Of a DNA stretch of 64,000 nucleotides, positions 47,501 through 59,015 are shown in pieces. Positions within the stretch are counted from its first letter, which is position 1. Every line of letters starts with the position of its first letter. The notes under the pieces were generated by a model. That model was not told the DNA's origin, did no database searches, and worked only from the letters and a program-made list of their open reading frames with translations. This stretch comes from Melitaea cinxia (Eukaryota; Arthropoda; Insecta; Lepidoptera; Nymphalidae): positions 9,135,501-9,199,500 of the forward strand of contig NC_059421.1 of NCBI RefSeq assembly GCF_905220565.1, in the 5' to 3' direction. The position numbers were made by a program, and so were the translations under genes.

Positions 47501-48234
47501 TAAAATGTCAATAAGAATCAAACATGGCGGGCTAATCTAACTGTCAAATAATAAAGGTATTCAAGTATTCATTCAAAACACGACCTTATAAATTACTACT
47601 AAATCTAATAAATAGCACATTATTTATATAATCATAATGAAATGGTTTTGATAAGATTTATTTAAAATTAAGAGTACATTTAATAATTTATTTAAAAAAA
47701 AACATCGACAAAACAGCGCAAATTTTGACAGCAAAAAAAGATTTGTACTTACATAATACTAAACTCCAAATGCAAAACCTAAAAAAATAAACGCCTCCGC
47801 TTATAACTTGCGACGTCATTATAAATTTCGCTCTAAATTTTCTGAGGCGTTATTTATTACTTAATCTCGACTCTCGTAGAATGTTTTTAAGAGTAAACCG
47901 TCTGTGATAAAGCTTTGAGCGTGTCTCCATTCTCGGGGATATTAGGATCGGCTGAATGTTCACTCCGAGTGTCTTAAATTGTATATTTTTATGACTAACT
48001 TTACTTATTTCGAGATTTCAGGACAATTTCTTCGTACAATGTGAGTTGAATTTACTGTAAATTTAGTTTGTAATTGAGCTGGTATTTCTCTTAGTTACTT
48101 TGATGTTATCTGTTTCAAATATGGTTGATATATTAGACTAGGTTTAGAATAAAGACAAAGAAAGATTTTTTGGGAGGTGCGCATTTGCATTTTGAATCTG
48201 TTTTTGTTAGATTTGACTAAATTTTTTTTTTTAT

Positions 48235-48490
48235 ACGACTAGGTCGCTCACCTGATGGTAAGCGATTACCGTAGCATATAGACTCTTGCAACACCAGAAG
48301 CATCACAAGGGCGTTGCCAACCCTTCCTTCAATCCTCTCCAGAAGCTCTGGTTCTAACTCACCACAGAAACACATCACTGCTTGAAATTAGTATTATTTA
48401 GCTTGTAATCTTGTAAGGTCGAGGAACATCCCCAGTAGGGCTGCTCAAGATTTTGAAGAGGGTATTTCCTGCTGTGCCTTACCTCCGCCG
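48235..48490 (-). repeat. SINE-D, reverse copy
   Basis: cgactaggtcgctcacctga to tttcctgctgtgccttacct. Confidence 0.7.
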
Positions 48491-48658
48491 AATATCTGAA
48501 TATGGGTTTATTTCATGAATAAAAAATTAAACATTGTATAGTTCATGGCAATAAAGAAAACCTAAAAAAAAAAAATATAATGAATTTTGTCCTTTTGGTT
48601 TCTCCATTTAATTATTGGTTTTGTACGCAAAATAAATATTTCTTTCACTGTTATTGAT

Positions 48659-48863
48659 TACTAGCGACCCGCCCCGGCTTCGCACGGTTGCAAAAACTAT
48701 CAGTGTTCCTCTATTTTATTATGCATGTATTATACATAAAAACCTTCCTCATCAATCACTCTATCTATTAAAAAAACCGCATCAAAATCCGTTGCGTATA
48801 TTTAAAGATTAAAGCATACATAGGGACAGAGAAAGCGACTTTGTTTTATACTATGTAGTGATT
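48659..48863 (+). repeat. GCGACCCGCC-type repeat
   Basis: tactagcgacccgccccggc, then aaaccgcatcaaaatccgtt, ending ctatgtagtgatta. Confidence 0.68.
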
Positions 48864-49144
48864 ATTGGCTTAGCAGTAGCCCAAATAATAGCCCAGATAT
48901 GGAAATATCAAAATAAAGTAACAAACAAGACGTCGTACGTAGTATTTTCATTTCGAAACAATTGTCTGAATAATTTAATACCGAGAAATACTAAAAACAA
49001 ATCTTTTACACATTTAAAATTCATCTTTACAGCCATCAAGATTTATGGGTCGACTTCAGAACTTGGCTTGTTTGATAAAACTTGCCGTATGAAATATTAG
49101 TCGTGGCCAAGCTTCGGGCTTTTTTTAACTATTTTCTTTTTTGT

Positions 49145-49255
49145 TTATTATTCACTATGCCACGAGATTTTATATATGATATATATATATATAAACTTAG
49201 TGTCATTGTGTTTTTTATAAAACTCCTCCGAAACGGCTCGACCGATTTTTATGAT
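49145..49255 (-). repeat. CCCGCAAACG-type repeat, short reverse fragment
   Basis: atgccacgagattttatata, then ctcctccgaaacggctcgac. Confidence 0.55.
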
Positions 49256-49579
49256 TTTTTTTTTGTGTATACTAATATTTTATCTATCTACGTTGTATTA
49301 CTTGTCAAAATAAATTACGGTCGGATTTTGTTTGTTTTCGGTCAAACCCAACCATTTATTTAATATCTTCTCAATAATAGATCAACATTCATGATACTGA
49401 AAAAGGTTTTCAGTAAATACAACCTCGTTAAACATTATTCTAACTATTTATATGTTATTTAAATGCAAAAGGATTTCAAAGCCCGTTTATCGATACATGA
49501 ATAGTTTAATTATAATCTTGCTATGACTTAAAGGAACCAAATATTATTTGGTTCCTATCAATAATAAACATTTACCACA

Positions 49580-49709
49580 TACACACACGGTCATCTGTTC
49601 CTAAAGTAAGCAACTTAATGCTTGTGTTATAGGTAGCAGCCGACTGATATAGCTACATTTATTTTGGATAAACATAGAGCAGAAGTAGGGTCACTACAAC
49701 TGCGCCACT
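49580..49709 (-). repeat. SINE-I, reverse copy abutting a GATGAT-tail element
   Basis: catctgttcctaaagtaagc, then gtgttataggtagcagccga, then gtcactacaactgcgcc. Confidence 0.58.
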
Positions 49710-50022
49710 GTACTGTGTGACTACGGTACTAAAGAATATAGCCACCCCCTCTCTTCCCGTAGGTGTCGTAAGAGGTGACTAAGAGATAACACAGTTCCAC
49801 TATCACATTGGAACTTAAAAAGCCGACCGATGGCGGGATAACCATCCAACTGCTGGCTTTGAAATACACAGGCCGAAGACGGGCAGCAGCGTCTTCGGTG
49901 CGATAAAGGCAGTACTGCGGTCACCAACCCGCCTGCCCAGCGTGGTGACTATGGACAAAACACATGAGTTCACGTTATGAGGCCTATGTCCAGCAGTGGA
50001 CTGTATAGGCTGTAATGATAAC
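49710..50022 (+). repeat. GATGAT-tail retroelement 3' end
   Basis: tgtgactacggtactaaaga to agcagtggactgtataggct, with an internal deletion just before aggcctatgtcc. Confidence 0.7.
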
Positions 50023-50369
50023 GATGTACTGTGGCAACGGGCTAGTCAAAGTAATAAGAAAAGCTTTCATTAATAAAATAACACTTAAATATTTTAATTG
50101 TTAAATTCACGTCTAAAGATAATACTGATCAAGAATTAATTACATCAGTGGTTAGAATGATATTTTATGAATTACAATTCAATTACAAATTACATTATTA
50201 CTTTACATAAATTACATACCTTTGCACTAAAGAGATTAACTTAAAATGCGATGTTTTAAAATGCATTGAAAACGTAAAGTATCGTTAATGCCTTTTAAGA
50301 TGGTTATGTTATAGGGGGAGTGATCACGTAACACTAAATGGGCCATTTGCGCGTCTGCCTTAAAAAAAA

Positions 50370-50830
50370 AGCGTAAGCTCAATTATATCGGATGCTGAGA
50401 ATAGAGACACTAACTGATCGTTGTGCATACTATATAGGTCTTTACCTAGACGTCTATATTGTAAAGAAGAAGGAGAGAAGTAAAGTAGGAAGGATCAGAG
50501 CTAAATTTGCACACTGTTCTTCTACGAGTCATTACGTCCTCTACCAATCTGTCTCCTATCAAATTCTTTTAGGGGTAGACAACATTATTGAAGTAACACT
50601 TCTTTACGCAACTTGTCTTGGGAATTAAGCGGGTGATTGTGTGACGAGAGCGTTACGGAAAGTATGATCGGGCGAGGCGAACGGAGCAAGAGAGAGGTGC
50701 GAGCACACATTTTCTTTCTCTCTTACTCTCATAGCCAGTTAGGTTTCGTATATCTAAGACACAGTGCAGGCCTATTGTGTAAGCCTATTGCTAAAAAAGT
50801 TTAACTGCAGTCGTGTGGTCTAAAGCTCAC
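50370..50830 (+). repeat. Repeat with GTGTGACGAGAGCGTTAC core, longer copy
   Basis: gattgtgtgacgagagcgtt, then cttactctcatagccagtta, then gcctattgctaaaaaagttt. A 78-codon open frame at 50392-50628 lies in its left half and shows no domain that I recognise. Confidence 0.5.
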
Positions 50831-51239
50831 TCGTTTTTTTTACAACGCCACGACATTCTTCTTTGAATAATAATTCTAAAAAAATGTCTAACTTAGACCA
50901 TACAGAAGAACTTAAATCTAATTTAAAAAAAAACTACCCAACTCCTCACAATCAGGAGGACTAGCATCTTGAATGAGCACAATGAAGATGTAGAGAAATT
51001 GAGTGTTTGTACTTTACAAAAATCCAGTTTCCAAGAATACTCAGAAACAATCCCGTCATTAAACTTTCCTCCTGCGACGCTTTCTCAAGTAATTTCGTTC
51101 AAGTGTAGTCTTACAATGAAAAACGTTCTGTATTCTATTGCTATGGAGACTTAAGTTATTAAGTTATGGCGTTTATTTATAATGTTTTAGCAACGCTTTA
51201 TTTACTTTTTTTTTGTCAGTGACTAGATCTTTGGTTATC

Positions 51240-51275
51240 ACCCGACTTCAAAGGAGAAGGTTACTCAATTCGCGA

Positions 51276-51325
<50 letters not shown>

Positions 51326-51448
51326 TATGTATGTTCGGGTATAACTTCGTCATTTATGAACCGATTTTGATAATTCTCTTTTTGTTGGAAAGGAGTTATC
51401 CTTATTGCAGTACCATGATAAGGAAACCAGGATCTGATGATGGGATCT
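51240..51448. repeat. CCGACTTCAA-family element, reverse, carrying an AT microsatellite
   Basis: acccgacttcaaaggagaag starts the copy. An (AT)n run at 51278-51321 replaces the usual A-rich spacer. It is followed by atgtatgttcgggtataact and accaggatctgatgatggga. Confidence 0.62.
51278..51321. repeat. (AT)n microsatellite inside an inverted-repeat element
   Basis: 44 bp of AT repeats at the position where other copies have an A-run. Confidence 0.92.
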
Positions 51449-52732
51449 TCATGGAGAAAGAGGCCTAACCTAACCTAACCAGCAGTGGGATGTTACTTTG
51501 AATCGTTTCGTATATCACCGTGGAGTATTCACATTTATGAAATAGTGGCTCGTCGCCGTCACTTAGCTTAAAATTAGCTACGCCCATTGAAATCGTAGTA
51601 AATTAGAAGGACATGTTCAGATTGCACAGTTGAAGTATAAACCTTTCAGAGATGCTCTAGTTTACTTCTATTTGGTCAAGGAGCATGGCTAAGCTGAGTG
51701 ATAGCAACGAGTCACTATTTTCTTAACGCGAAAAGACTGTACGGTAAATTTCATGGTCTGAAAAACTTGGATAAAAATATGCACATCTTAGAAAATTTAT
51801 AAAAAACTTCAAGTTAAGAGTAACTTTGCTTGAGGCATAGATAATAATTAAGGCTCTAGTTAAAGTTTTGTGTCTTTATTTATTGCACGTCTTCTTTACT
51901 TTGGTAGCGTCTAGTTTAGCGAGTTTTTATTCTACTCGGTCTCAGAACTTGACGTCAAATGCGAAATTAATTCTGTCTGCTTTTGGTGAAATTTGATATG
52001 GACTGAGAGTGAGATTTTGGGGGTGTGCGAGGAATAAGTTGTTGATTTCCTCGTCCGCCATCGCAAAGGGAGGATCTGACAAGGGGTGTTGTGTCTGGTG
52101 GGCTACTGCACCGACGGTTATTGTCGGGTTCTTGTATATATGTTAAATCTTCCGATAACTTTGATATCGCGATGTAGGGCACGTCAGTTCTTAGTTCCGT
52201 AGTTCGTATGTCACACGATGGATGTCGCCACATCAGAGTAGACCCTAAGAAAGGCCAGTGGCTACTTTTCATCGCGAAAAAAAGTTCTTGATGAGGTCAT
52301 ATAGGTTCAAAAAATTTGTACTTAATTTCGTGATTGATAAAGATTAAACAAACTCAAAAATTCAGTTTATGAACCTTACACTAACAACTATAACAGAAAA
52401 TAAAACCCACATACAGTGTTTTAATCCAATCGAATCAATTCAGCCGGAAAAAAATGGAAAGAAAAGATAGAGATACAAAGAAACACGAACGAACAAATAC
52501 AAAATAGTAGAAAACACACATAAAGACGTGTAAGAATTTAGGGCTCAACCCGAGAACCGATCTCTGACCCGTCCCGCTCCTTAATCCCATCTATCATTTA
52601 CATGTCTCCGAGCTTTTACAAGAGGCTCGGTATTATCGGGAATTACTGTTTCTGTATCGGCCTTTCGATTTTGATTTAGTATTTAGTTATTTACTTAAGT
52701 TTTGACAAGACTAATAATAAATTAACGGATAA

Positions 52733-52890
52733 CCGCTTTGACATAGTGGTGCGTGTACACGTCTAAACACTTATGATTGAGGCTTCGATCCCCACTTGAG
52801 CTGGATTTGTATTTGTACAAATATTTCTTTACAGTCTGGATGTCTGTCCTTGTGAGTCTTCTCACCGTGCCTCAGAGAGCACGTAATTTC
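52733..52890 (+). repeat. SINE-B 5' part
   Basis: tRNA-like head (acatagtggtgcgtgtacac, then ggcttcgatccccact) and body to gagagcacgta. It lacks the 3' half, the reverse of the usual truncation. Confidence 0.58.
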
Positions 52891-52922
52891 CACCATTCGA
52901 GGATGACAATCCAAATTTATCT

Positions 52923-53257
52923 CTAAGAAAGCTGTAATATTTCAAACAATAAACCAATCGGGCAACGCAAACACAACGTTTTCTTGGCGTCCAAAATCAA
53001 GTTGTTTGTATTAAACCAATCTTGACTTTGCGATAAAGAACTGTTCACGTCGTCAAAATTTACTTTTGTCCTATCCACTTTAAAAATAAGCGATATATCA
53101 TCAGTAAATAACACTAAATCACAAATATTCTGAATATAAAACGGCAGATAATTTATAAATATTTAAAGAAAAGGACCCTGAATGGATTCCTGTGAAACGC
53201 CCATTTTCAGCACAGATCCAAAAGATTTCGTTCCGTTAATTGATACAAGTTCAATTT
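52923..53257 (-). pseudogene. Non-LTR reverse transcriptase fragment, inactivated
   Basis: Translation of the minus strand from 53255 gives IELVSINGTKSFGSVLKMG, then VSQESIQGPFL, a stop codon (TAA at 53163-53165), then IFINYLPFYIQNICDLVLF, then TDDISLIFKVDRT and LSQSQDWFNTNNLILDAKK. These correspond to the reverse transcriptase blocks usually reading VPQGS.LGP.LF..YINDLP and the YADD active site of Jockey/CR1-like LINEs. Here PQG is SQE and the box is FTDD, with the two catalytic aspartates still present. The stop, the changed PQG and the small size show a dead remnant. The rest of the polymerase, endonuclease and 3' UTR were not found nearby. Confidence 0.8.
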
Positions 53258-53263
53258 TATTAG

Positions 53264-53385
53264 TAAGCGATCTTTACTCGTAGCAGAGAATATATTCACC
53301 AACCCGCGGTGGTCCAGTGAGGTGACTGAAACCCCAGCCTTCAAACTTTCTCCTACATGCAGAAAGAGGTTTTTAGTGGGACGTT
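53264..53385 (+). repeat. SINE-B 3' fragment abutting a dead LINE reverse transcriptase
   Basis: Starts gcgatctttactcgtagcag, carries accaacccgcggtggtcc and ends in a degenerate agtgggacg. It directly follows the reverse transcriptase relic at 52923-53257, so it either inserted into it or marks its edge. Confidence 0.6.
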
Positions 53386-53894
53386 TTCTAGCCAATTCAG
53401 TTCAACATAAAACACATTACCAACCATCCGCGAGATCGTTTGACTGTATTTCATACACCTCGTGCCAACATAATAATCTTTAAACAGGATCGCGAAATGT
53501 TCAAACAGTTTAGCCCTATCTAAAAGATATATATAAATTTTCAGTCACGTAGTCGAAATTTAGGTGAAAATATGCGACGGAACGCTCTTGTCTTTTGATA
53601 ATATTTTCAGCTCTTTTGTTTGTTATAAGAATTTATTTACATTAGTTGTATTATAATTTGTATAATTTTCGGATTTACTTGTGTTTCTTTATCTATACTA
53701 ATATTATAAAGGTGCTAAGTTTTGAAAACTAATGGTTCGAAATTGTGTGTGTTGAATAAATAGGCCGATTAGGTTAGGTTAGGTTTAAGTTTTTTCCCTT
53801 CAGATTAATGTAACTGAAGCCGCAGGAAAATGCTAATGCTTAATAAGCTGCTATACATACGAAAATATAAAAAGGACATGATTATAAATACATG

Positions 53895-54150
53895 TCTCAT
53901 GGCCATACAGATGTGTGTGATCTGGGTGTTTGTGCAGTACTTGTGGGTCTCCCCACCGTGCCTCGGAGAGCACGTTAAGCCGTCGGTCCCGGTTATCATG
54001 TACACCTGATAGCGATCGTTATTTATAGTAGGGAATATATCCGCCAACCCACATTGGAGCAGCGTGGTGGATTAAGCTCTAATCCATTTCCTACATGGTG
54101 AAAGCGGCCTATGTCCAGTAGTGGGATATTACAGGCTGAAGCGCGATGTA
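53895..54150 (+). repeat. SINE-B body and tail
   Basis: Begins tctcatggccatacagatgt, passes through tcggagagcacgttaagccg and ends gggatattacaggctgaagc. Only the tRNA-like head is missing. Confidence 0.72.
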
Positions 54151-54461
54151 CCTATTACTCTTCCCAACCATGTCTAAATAAACAAATTAAGTTAACAGCT
54201 TTATAACAATTATAGAGATCTATTAATTATACAAAATCTCATTTATTTGAAGGATATTATTTATAACTGAATAAAATAAACTTCAATTATATTTCGAGTT
54301 ATCGAAGAAGAACAATTAAGAAGGCCCTTCATGTATATCTTAAACTTATTATGTATTTTATTTAAATCAAGACGAATTCAATGATTTACCTCATACATTT
54401 AAATTTAATTATCTTTTTGTGATTATGAAAATAGAGTCACGTCATCCGGGCTTTATGTATT

Positions 54462-54660
54462 CACTAGCTGTGCCTTGCGGCGTTACCCGTTTTAATTTGA
54501 AGAAAAAATATACTAAAATATTATATGGCCGGTGAATATTATATGGTCCGGTAAATGGACTTTCCAACATAAAAGGAATTTTTCAATTCGAAGCCGTAGT
54601 TTCTAAGATTAATGCGTTCAAATAAACAAACTCTTAAGCTTTATAATATAACTAAATATT
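54462..54660 (-). repeat. Type-G repeat, reverse
   Basis: cactagctgtgccttgcggc, then gaagccgtagtttctaagat, then gcgttcaaataaacaaactc. Confidence 0.58.
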
Positions 54661-54688
54661 CTTTAATACTTTAAAAAGTTCTTGTAAT

Positions 54689-54875
54689 AATAATAAATAA
54701 GTGAATAATAAACACACGCTTCACACTCGATGGCCCCTAGTAGGATTTTCTCCTGTGTCGGGGGTCCGGAAACACAATACACAAGCACAAACGCCCAGAC
54801 CACGAAAAAAATTTATACGGTCAATACAAATCTTTGTAGTGAGTGCAACAGCCAGTGCTGTGACAGTTTCTTAAA
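54689..54875 (-). repeat. SINE-H, reverse copy, head incomplete
   Basis: ctagtaggattttctcctgt, then gtcgggggtccggaaacaca, then gtgagtgcaacagccagtgc. The B-box region is lost. Confidence 0.66.
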
Positions 54876-55349
54876 TAACGTATTAAAATAGAAATTCTAA
54901 CCAACTATGTCTTAGCACTACGAACATCGATACATTCTAAAAATTCAACAGTAAACTTTTATCGATATATCGAGTCATATACTTTTAATAACCCCATTTT
55001 ATTCAGATCATAACTTACAACCAGCGAAAAATAAAACATTAAAAAAAAATCATACATCACTAGTGATGCGCCACACTGTAATGGGTTATCGATAGTCGAT
55101 ATCAAAGTAATGCCCGCTTCACAATGGACCGCTGACATTTTTACGAGCGCGAACGCCTCGAGTCACATAATGCTGTATTTTAATGAAATTCAGTATATTT
55201 TTCTTCCTGCATATATGTTTTACTAGTTCTTATTTTGTGACGTGACTTTTCTCGTGTTTTGCTTTGTACTTCTTGTTTGTATCAGTTATTAGTGGAGTCT
55301 TGACTTGTTTGGGTGTTATCGTATTATAAATAATTTATTTAGTTTCATA

Positions 55350-55485
55350 ATTAAAATGGGTTGTCTGGAAGAAATGGCTAATTAGCCATAAGTCCGCCCA
55401 TTGTACTTCACTGTCTGTAACTATCTTTATGCTTTGTTTGTAATATATTTGTGGTGTACAATAAAGTGTAAAATAATAAAACAAA
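55350..55485 (+). repeat. LINE 3' UTR with polyadenylation signal
   Basis: gggttgtctggaagaaatgg, then ccataagtccgcccattgta, then tggtgtacaataaagtgtaa, ending in an A-rich tail. AATAAA at 55462 fits a retroposed 3' end. Confidence 0.6.
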
Positions 55486-56049
55486 AAAATATTGATTTTT
55501 ATTCATAAGACAACTTTTTCTAACATTTACTTTTTTTGATTCTATCTGTAATATCACACAGCTGGGCATAAGCTCTTTCTCAATATACAAGGGTGGGGAG
55601 CTTAATCGTTCTCCTACTTTAACTTTTTGGATGCAATAAATATTTATTATAGGTAACTGTATTAAGTTGTAATTAATTTAAAATTTAAAAAGTAGGTAAA
55701 CGTAAGGAAAAGTAAACAATAAAGTAAAACACATTAAGACTAATATTACTTAAATGTGGAAATCACATAACAGTATCAATGTTACCCTAAAAACGGAAAT
55801 AAGAGTGCCCAGTACGAATTTATTCCTTGGAATGCGGCAACACAAATCTCGTGTGACAGTAATGTTGGCATTATCGGTTTTTTTATACATTCGGTTAAAT
55901 TTCTCAGACGATCGTTAAGAAAGTAATGAATTTATGGTAGTTTTGTAACAAACTACTATATTTTTCATAGTACTTTTTCCGTTACTTATTTTCTCATAAC
56001 TGAAAATATTACATACGTCAAAGATGAATTAATTTAATAATAATAAAGG

Positions 56050-56276
56050 TTTGGCGTGGTTTGGTCCTTGTGAGTCCTCCCACCGTGCCTTGGAGAGCAC
56101 GTCACGCCGTCCGGCTTGTTTGTTATCATGTACATCTGATAGCGATCGTTACTCATAGCGGGGAATATATCCGCCAACCCGCATTGGAGCAGCGTAGTGG
56201 ATTAAGCTCTGATACTTCTCTTACACGGGGGAAGAGGCCTAAGCCCAGCAGTGGGATATTACAGGGTGAAGCGTAA
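56050..56276 (+). repeat. SINE-B body and tail
   Basis: From tggtttggtccttgtgagtc to gggatattacagggtgaagc. High identity to the 2592 and 53895 copies. The open frame over it is repeat-derived. Confidence 0.72.
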
Positions 56277-56419
56277 CATCTAACACAACTGACCATCAAG
56301 TGTCAAGTTTTCGTTTTGTAAAATTAACTGCACCATATATAAAATATATTATCACATATATAACAAATTAAGCCATTTGACATGAATTGAGGATAGCATA
56401 TTATGTAACTTCCGGTACA

Positions 56420-56506
56420 TCAACTATCCGCTAACCAACAGTGGACTAGCGTGGTTTATTAAGCTGCGACCCTTCTCGCACACGGAGAAAGAGACCTATG
56501 CCCAAG
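56420..56506 (+). repeat. SINE-B short 3' fragment
   Basis: Landmarks ccgctaaccaacagtggact and acggagaaagagacctatgc, 150 bp after another copy. Confidence 0.55.
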
Positions 56507-56805
56507 TTTCTTTTTTATTTCTCTACTGTATATACATTTTGTACTTGTAAAGTGAGCGTATGTTGCAATGTCCTCCCGAGGAGATACAAAGACTATTTTA
56601 AAAACAATGTTGCGCACCCATATATATATTACATTTGATCATGTCATGATCTTCAGCAAAGTGTTGTGCATGAGCCCACAAAGGTTCTAAGCGCACAGGG
56701 CTACATACAGCTAGTATTTTATATTTATACATTACGATTTATATTTTGCTTCGAGTTACTACTTTAAAAATATTGGAAAGTAAAAAACACTTCGTTTGAA
56801 TAATT

Positions 56806-56960
56806 TATTTATTTATACTTTATTGCACAATACATTATAGAATTGTGCAAAAGGCGGGCTCAATGCTAAAAGCATTCTCTACCAGCCAACCTTAGGACGT
56901 ACAAGAGCAGACGTTTGTGGGTGTGCAAAATCCATTACCAGTAAAATTCAGATAAAGAAG
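56806..56960 (-). repeat. LINE 3' end, reverse
   Basis: Minus strand ends in AATAAAGTATAAATAAAT (56810-56828) after agagaatgcttttagcattg and aggttggctggta. Confidence 0.55.
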
Positions 56961-57039
56961 AAAAAAATGGAGGAAATATAGAGTAACGTTAGTGGCTTAG
57001 TATATATTCATATATAAATACCATAAAAATATAAACATA

Positions 57040-57165
57040 CATAAATAGATACAAACTTGCATACATACATACACATATACAAACATACATACACACATAC
57101 ATACATAATTACATACATACCTACATGCCTACATACATACATACATACATACATACACACAAAAT
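57040..57165. repeat. (TACA)n tetranucleotide repeat
   Basis: Imperfect ATAC/TACA units. The corresponding minus-strand MYVC-repeat open frame is not a protein. Confidence 0.93.
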
Positions 57166-58271
57166 ACTTAATAAGCTGACGACAATAATAATCAAAACAC
57201 AATTATAGTGTTTATTGAGTTCACCAAATTAGGTTAAATTTTGGCAAAGAAGAACCTTTTAACTTGCCTCTTATTTATTAAGTGTATATGAATCTTATTA
57301 CGTGTATATGAATACATTAATAGTATAAAAAAGAAATATTTTTGCTCTGAATTTGTAGAAGAAACTTGGTTTGAAAGTCAGCAATCACATTTTTTTACTT
57401 CTATTAAAAATAAAATAAACGTGGATAAAGCGATAGAGCAATAGAAAAAATATTTATTTTTTTAAAAGAAACCGCGTGAGACAACCATAGTTTCTATACA
57501 ACGGATTAAATAAAGACAATTCTAACATAAATAAAACTGTAACCTTTTAATTTTAATATCATTCCCGTAGGTAACAAATCTGAGACATTGCTTTTAAAAT
57601 TCTCATCCCCACTGACAATTGACTGACAGGTCGTAATGTAGTACTGACGTTCTAGAATCTATCCTAAGCCGAGAAAATAAAATCAGGTAAAAAGAAAATA
57701 TTATTTGTAAAATTCATTCTTTTTTCCAGACGCAGTGCTGAGCGATCGTCGATAACGTTCACGATAAAATTGAATTGTTATTGTCCCGATTTGTTCTTAC
57801 GAAATTGAAAAGGGTTTTTTGAAAGAAATATCTCGAGAGTTCTTCAGATTTAGATCTGTTGGAGCGATAAGGGTTATTATGTTAATTGTTAGTAAAATTC
57901 AATTAAATATAGCCCAGCTGCTCTAGCTAGGCGTATTTAAATATTCATATGGTTTGGTACATAAGTCATTTTTAGTGAATAGTGACGTACTCGGTTTGAA
58001 TAGAGTCGGTAAACAATCGATAACTTTGTAACGTCACTAGCGAATGCAGTTAGCGAACCTCATAAATCAGCTTCCGTTGTCGGTAGGCCCGTCTTAATAC
58101 AATTTTATAAGTGACGTAAGCAAACGGACATAAAACTATCGATATATTTGTAGTAAACGTATCGACACTATTCATCGCTATAACTATGCTTAGTCACGCC
58201 CCTTGACTAATTGTATCGTAGTAATTAGATCACTTGAAGCGAGATTTTGAGGATATGGGCAGTTCATTGAA

Positions 58272-58620
58272 TATGTGCTGTGTGGCTACGGCACCAAAGA
58301 ATATTTCCACCCCCTCTCTTCCCGTGGGTGTCGTAAGGGGCGACCTAAGGGATAACAAGGTTCCACTACCACCTTGGAACTTAAGAAGCCGACCGATGGC
58401 GGGATAACCGCCATCGGTCGGCCCGCTGGCTTTGAAAGATACAGGTCAAAGACGGGTAGCAGCGTCTCCGGTGCGAGAAAGCCAGCCCTGTGGTCACCAA
58501 CCCGCCTGCCCAGCGTCGTGACTATGGGCCAATACACATGAGTTCACGCATTTTTGGCGTAAACTTGTTGAGGCCTATGTCCAGCAGTGGACTGTATAGG
58601 CTGTAATGATGATGATGAAA
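58272..58620 (+). repeat. GATGAT-tail retroelement 3' end with a local hairpin
   Basis: Complete family copy ending in gatgatgatga. Between 58393 and 58424 the phrase accgatggcgg is followed by ccgccatcggt, an inverted duplication absent from the other copies. Confidence 0.72.
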
Positions 58621-58734
58621 TTATTACCAATGACTAATGATTTCGACCAAGAACAAACATGGTAAATATCCCACTATCTATACATTAAATGCGAGAAGCA
58701 AAATATTTTGTACCCCTTTTTATGAAAATTGCGC

Positions 58735-59015
58735 CGAAGGAGGAGAGCGAAATTTTGCATACTTATAGTTTATATAATATATAGGAGTGCAGAATGCTAA
58801 TATATATATATTTTTTTTTTTTTTTAATTATCCATAAAAATACATTAAACCAATCAAAAAAAAAAAAAAAAAAATAACACACACACAAATATTTGACACG
58901 CACACGCATATATACTCTTTTGTTTATTAATATAGAAGTATAGTCTTTGGCAACAGAACCTTAATAATGTTCAAACTTATAATTTAAATGAATTATGGTC
59001 GAATTTCGACCACTA
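58735..59015 (-). repeat. GTCGAATTTCGACC repeat, reverse
   Basis: ccgaaggaggagagcgaaat, a poly-T and poly-A stretch at 58812-58875, cgcacacgcatatatactct, then atggtcgaatttcgaccact. Matches 11505-11825 in inverted order. Confidence 0.58.

Noticed and set aside
57040..57165. CRISPR-like regularly spaced repeats
   Set aside because: The periodicity is a 4-bp simple repeat without spacers, and the sequence is eukaryotic.
57008..57202. Open frame with MYVC repeats
   Set aside because: It is a translation of an imperfect TACA tetranucleotide repeat.
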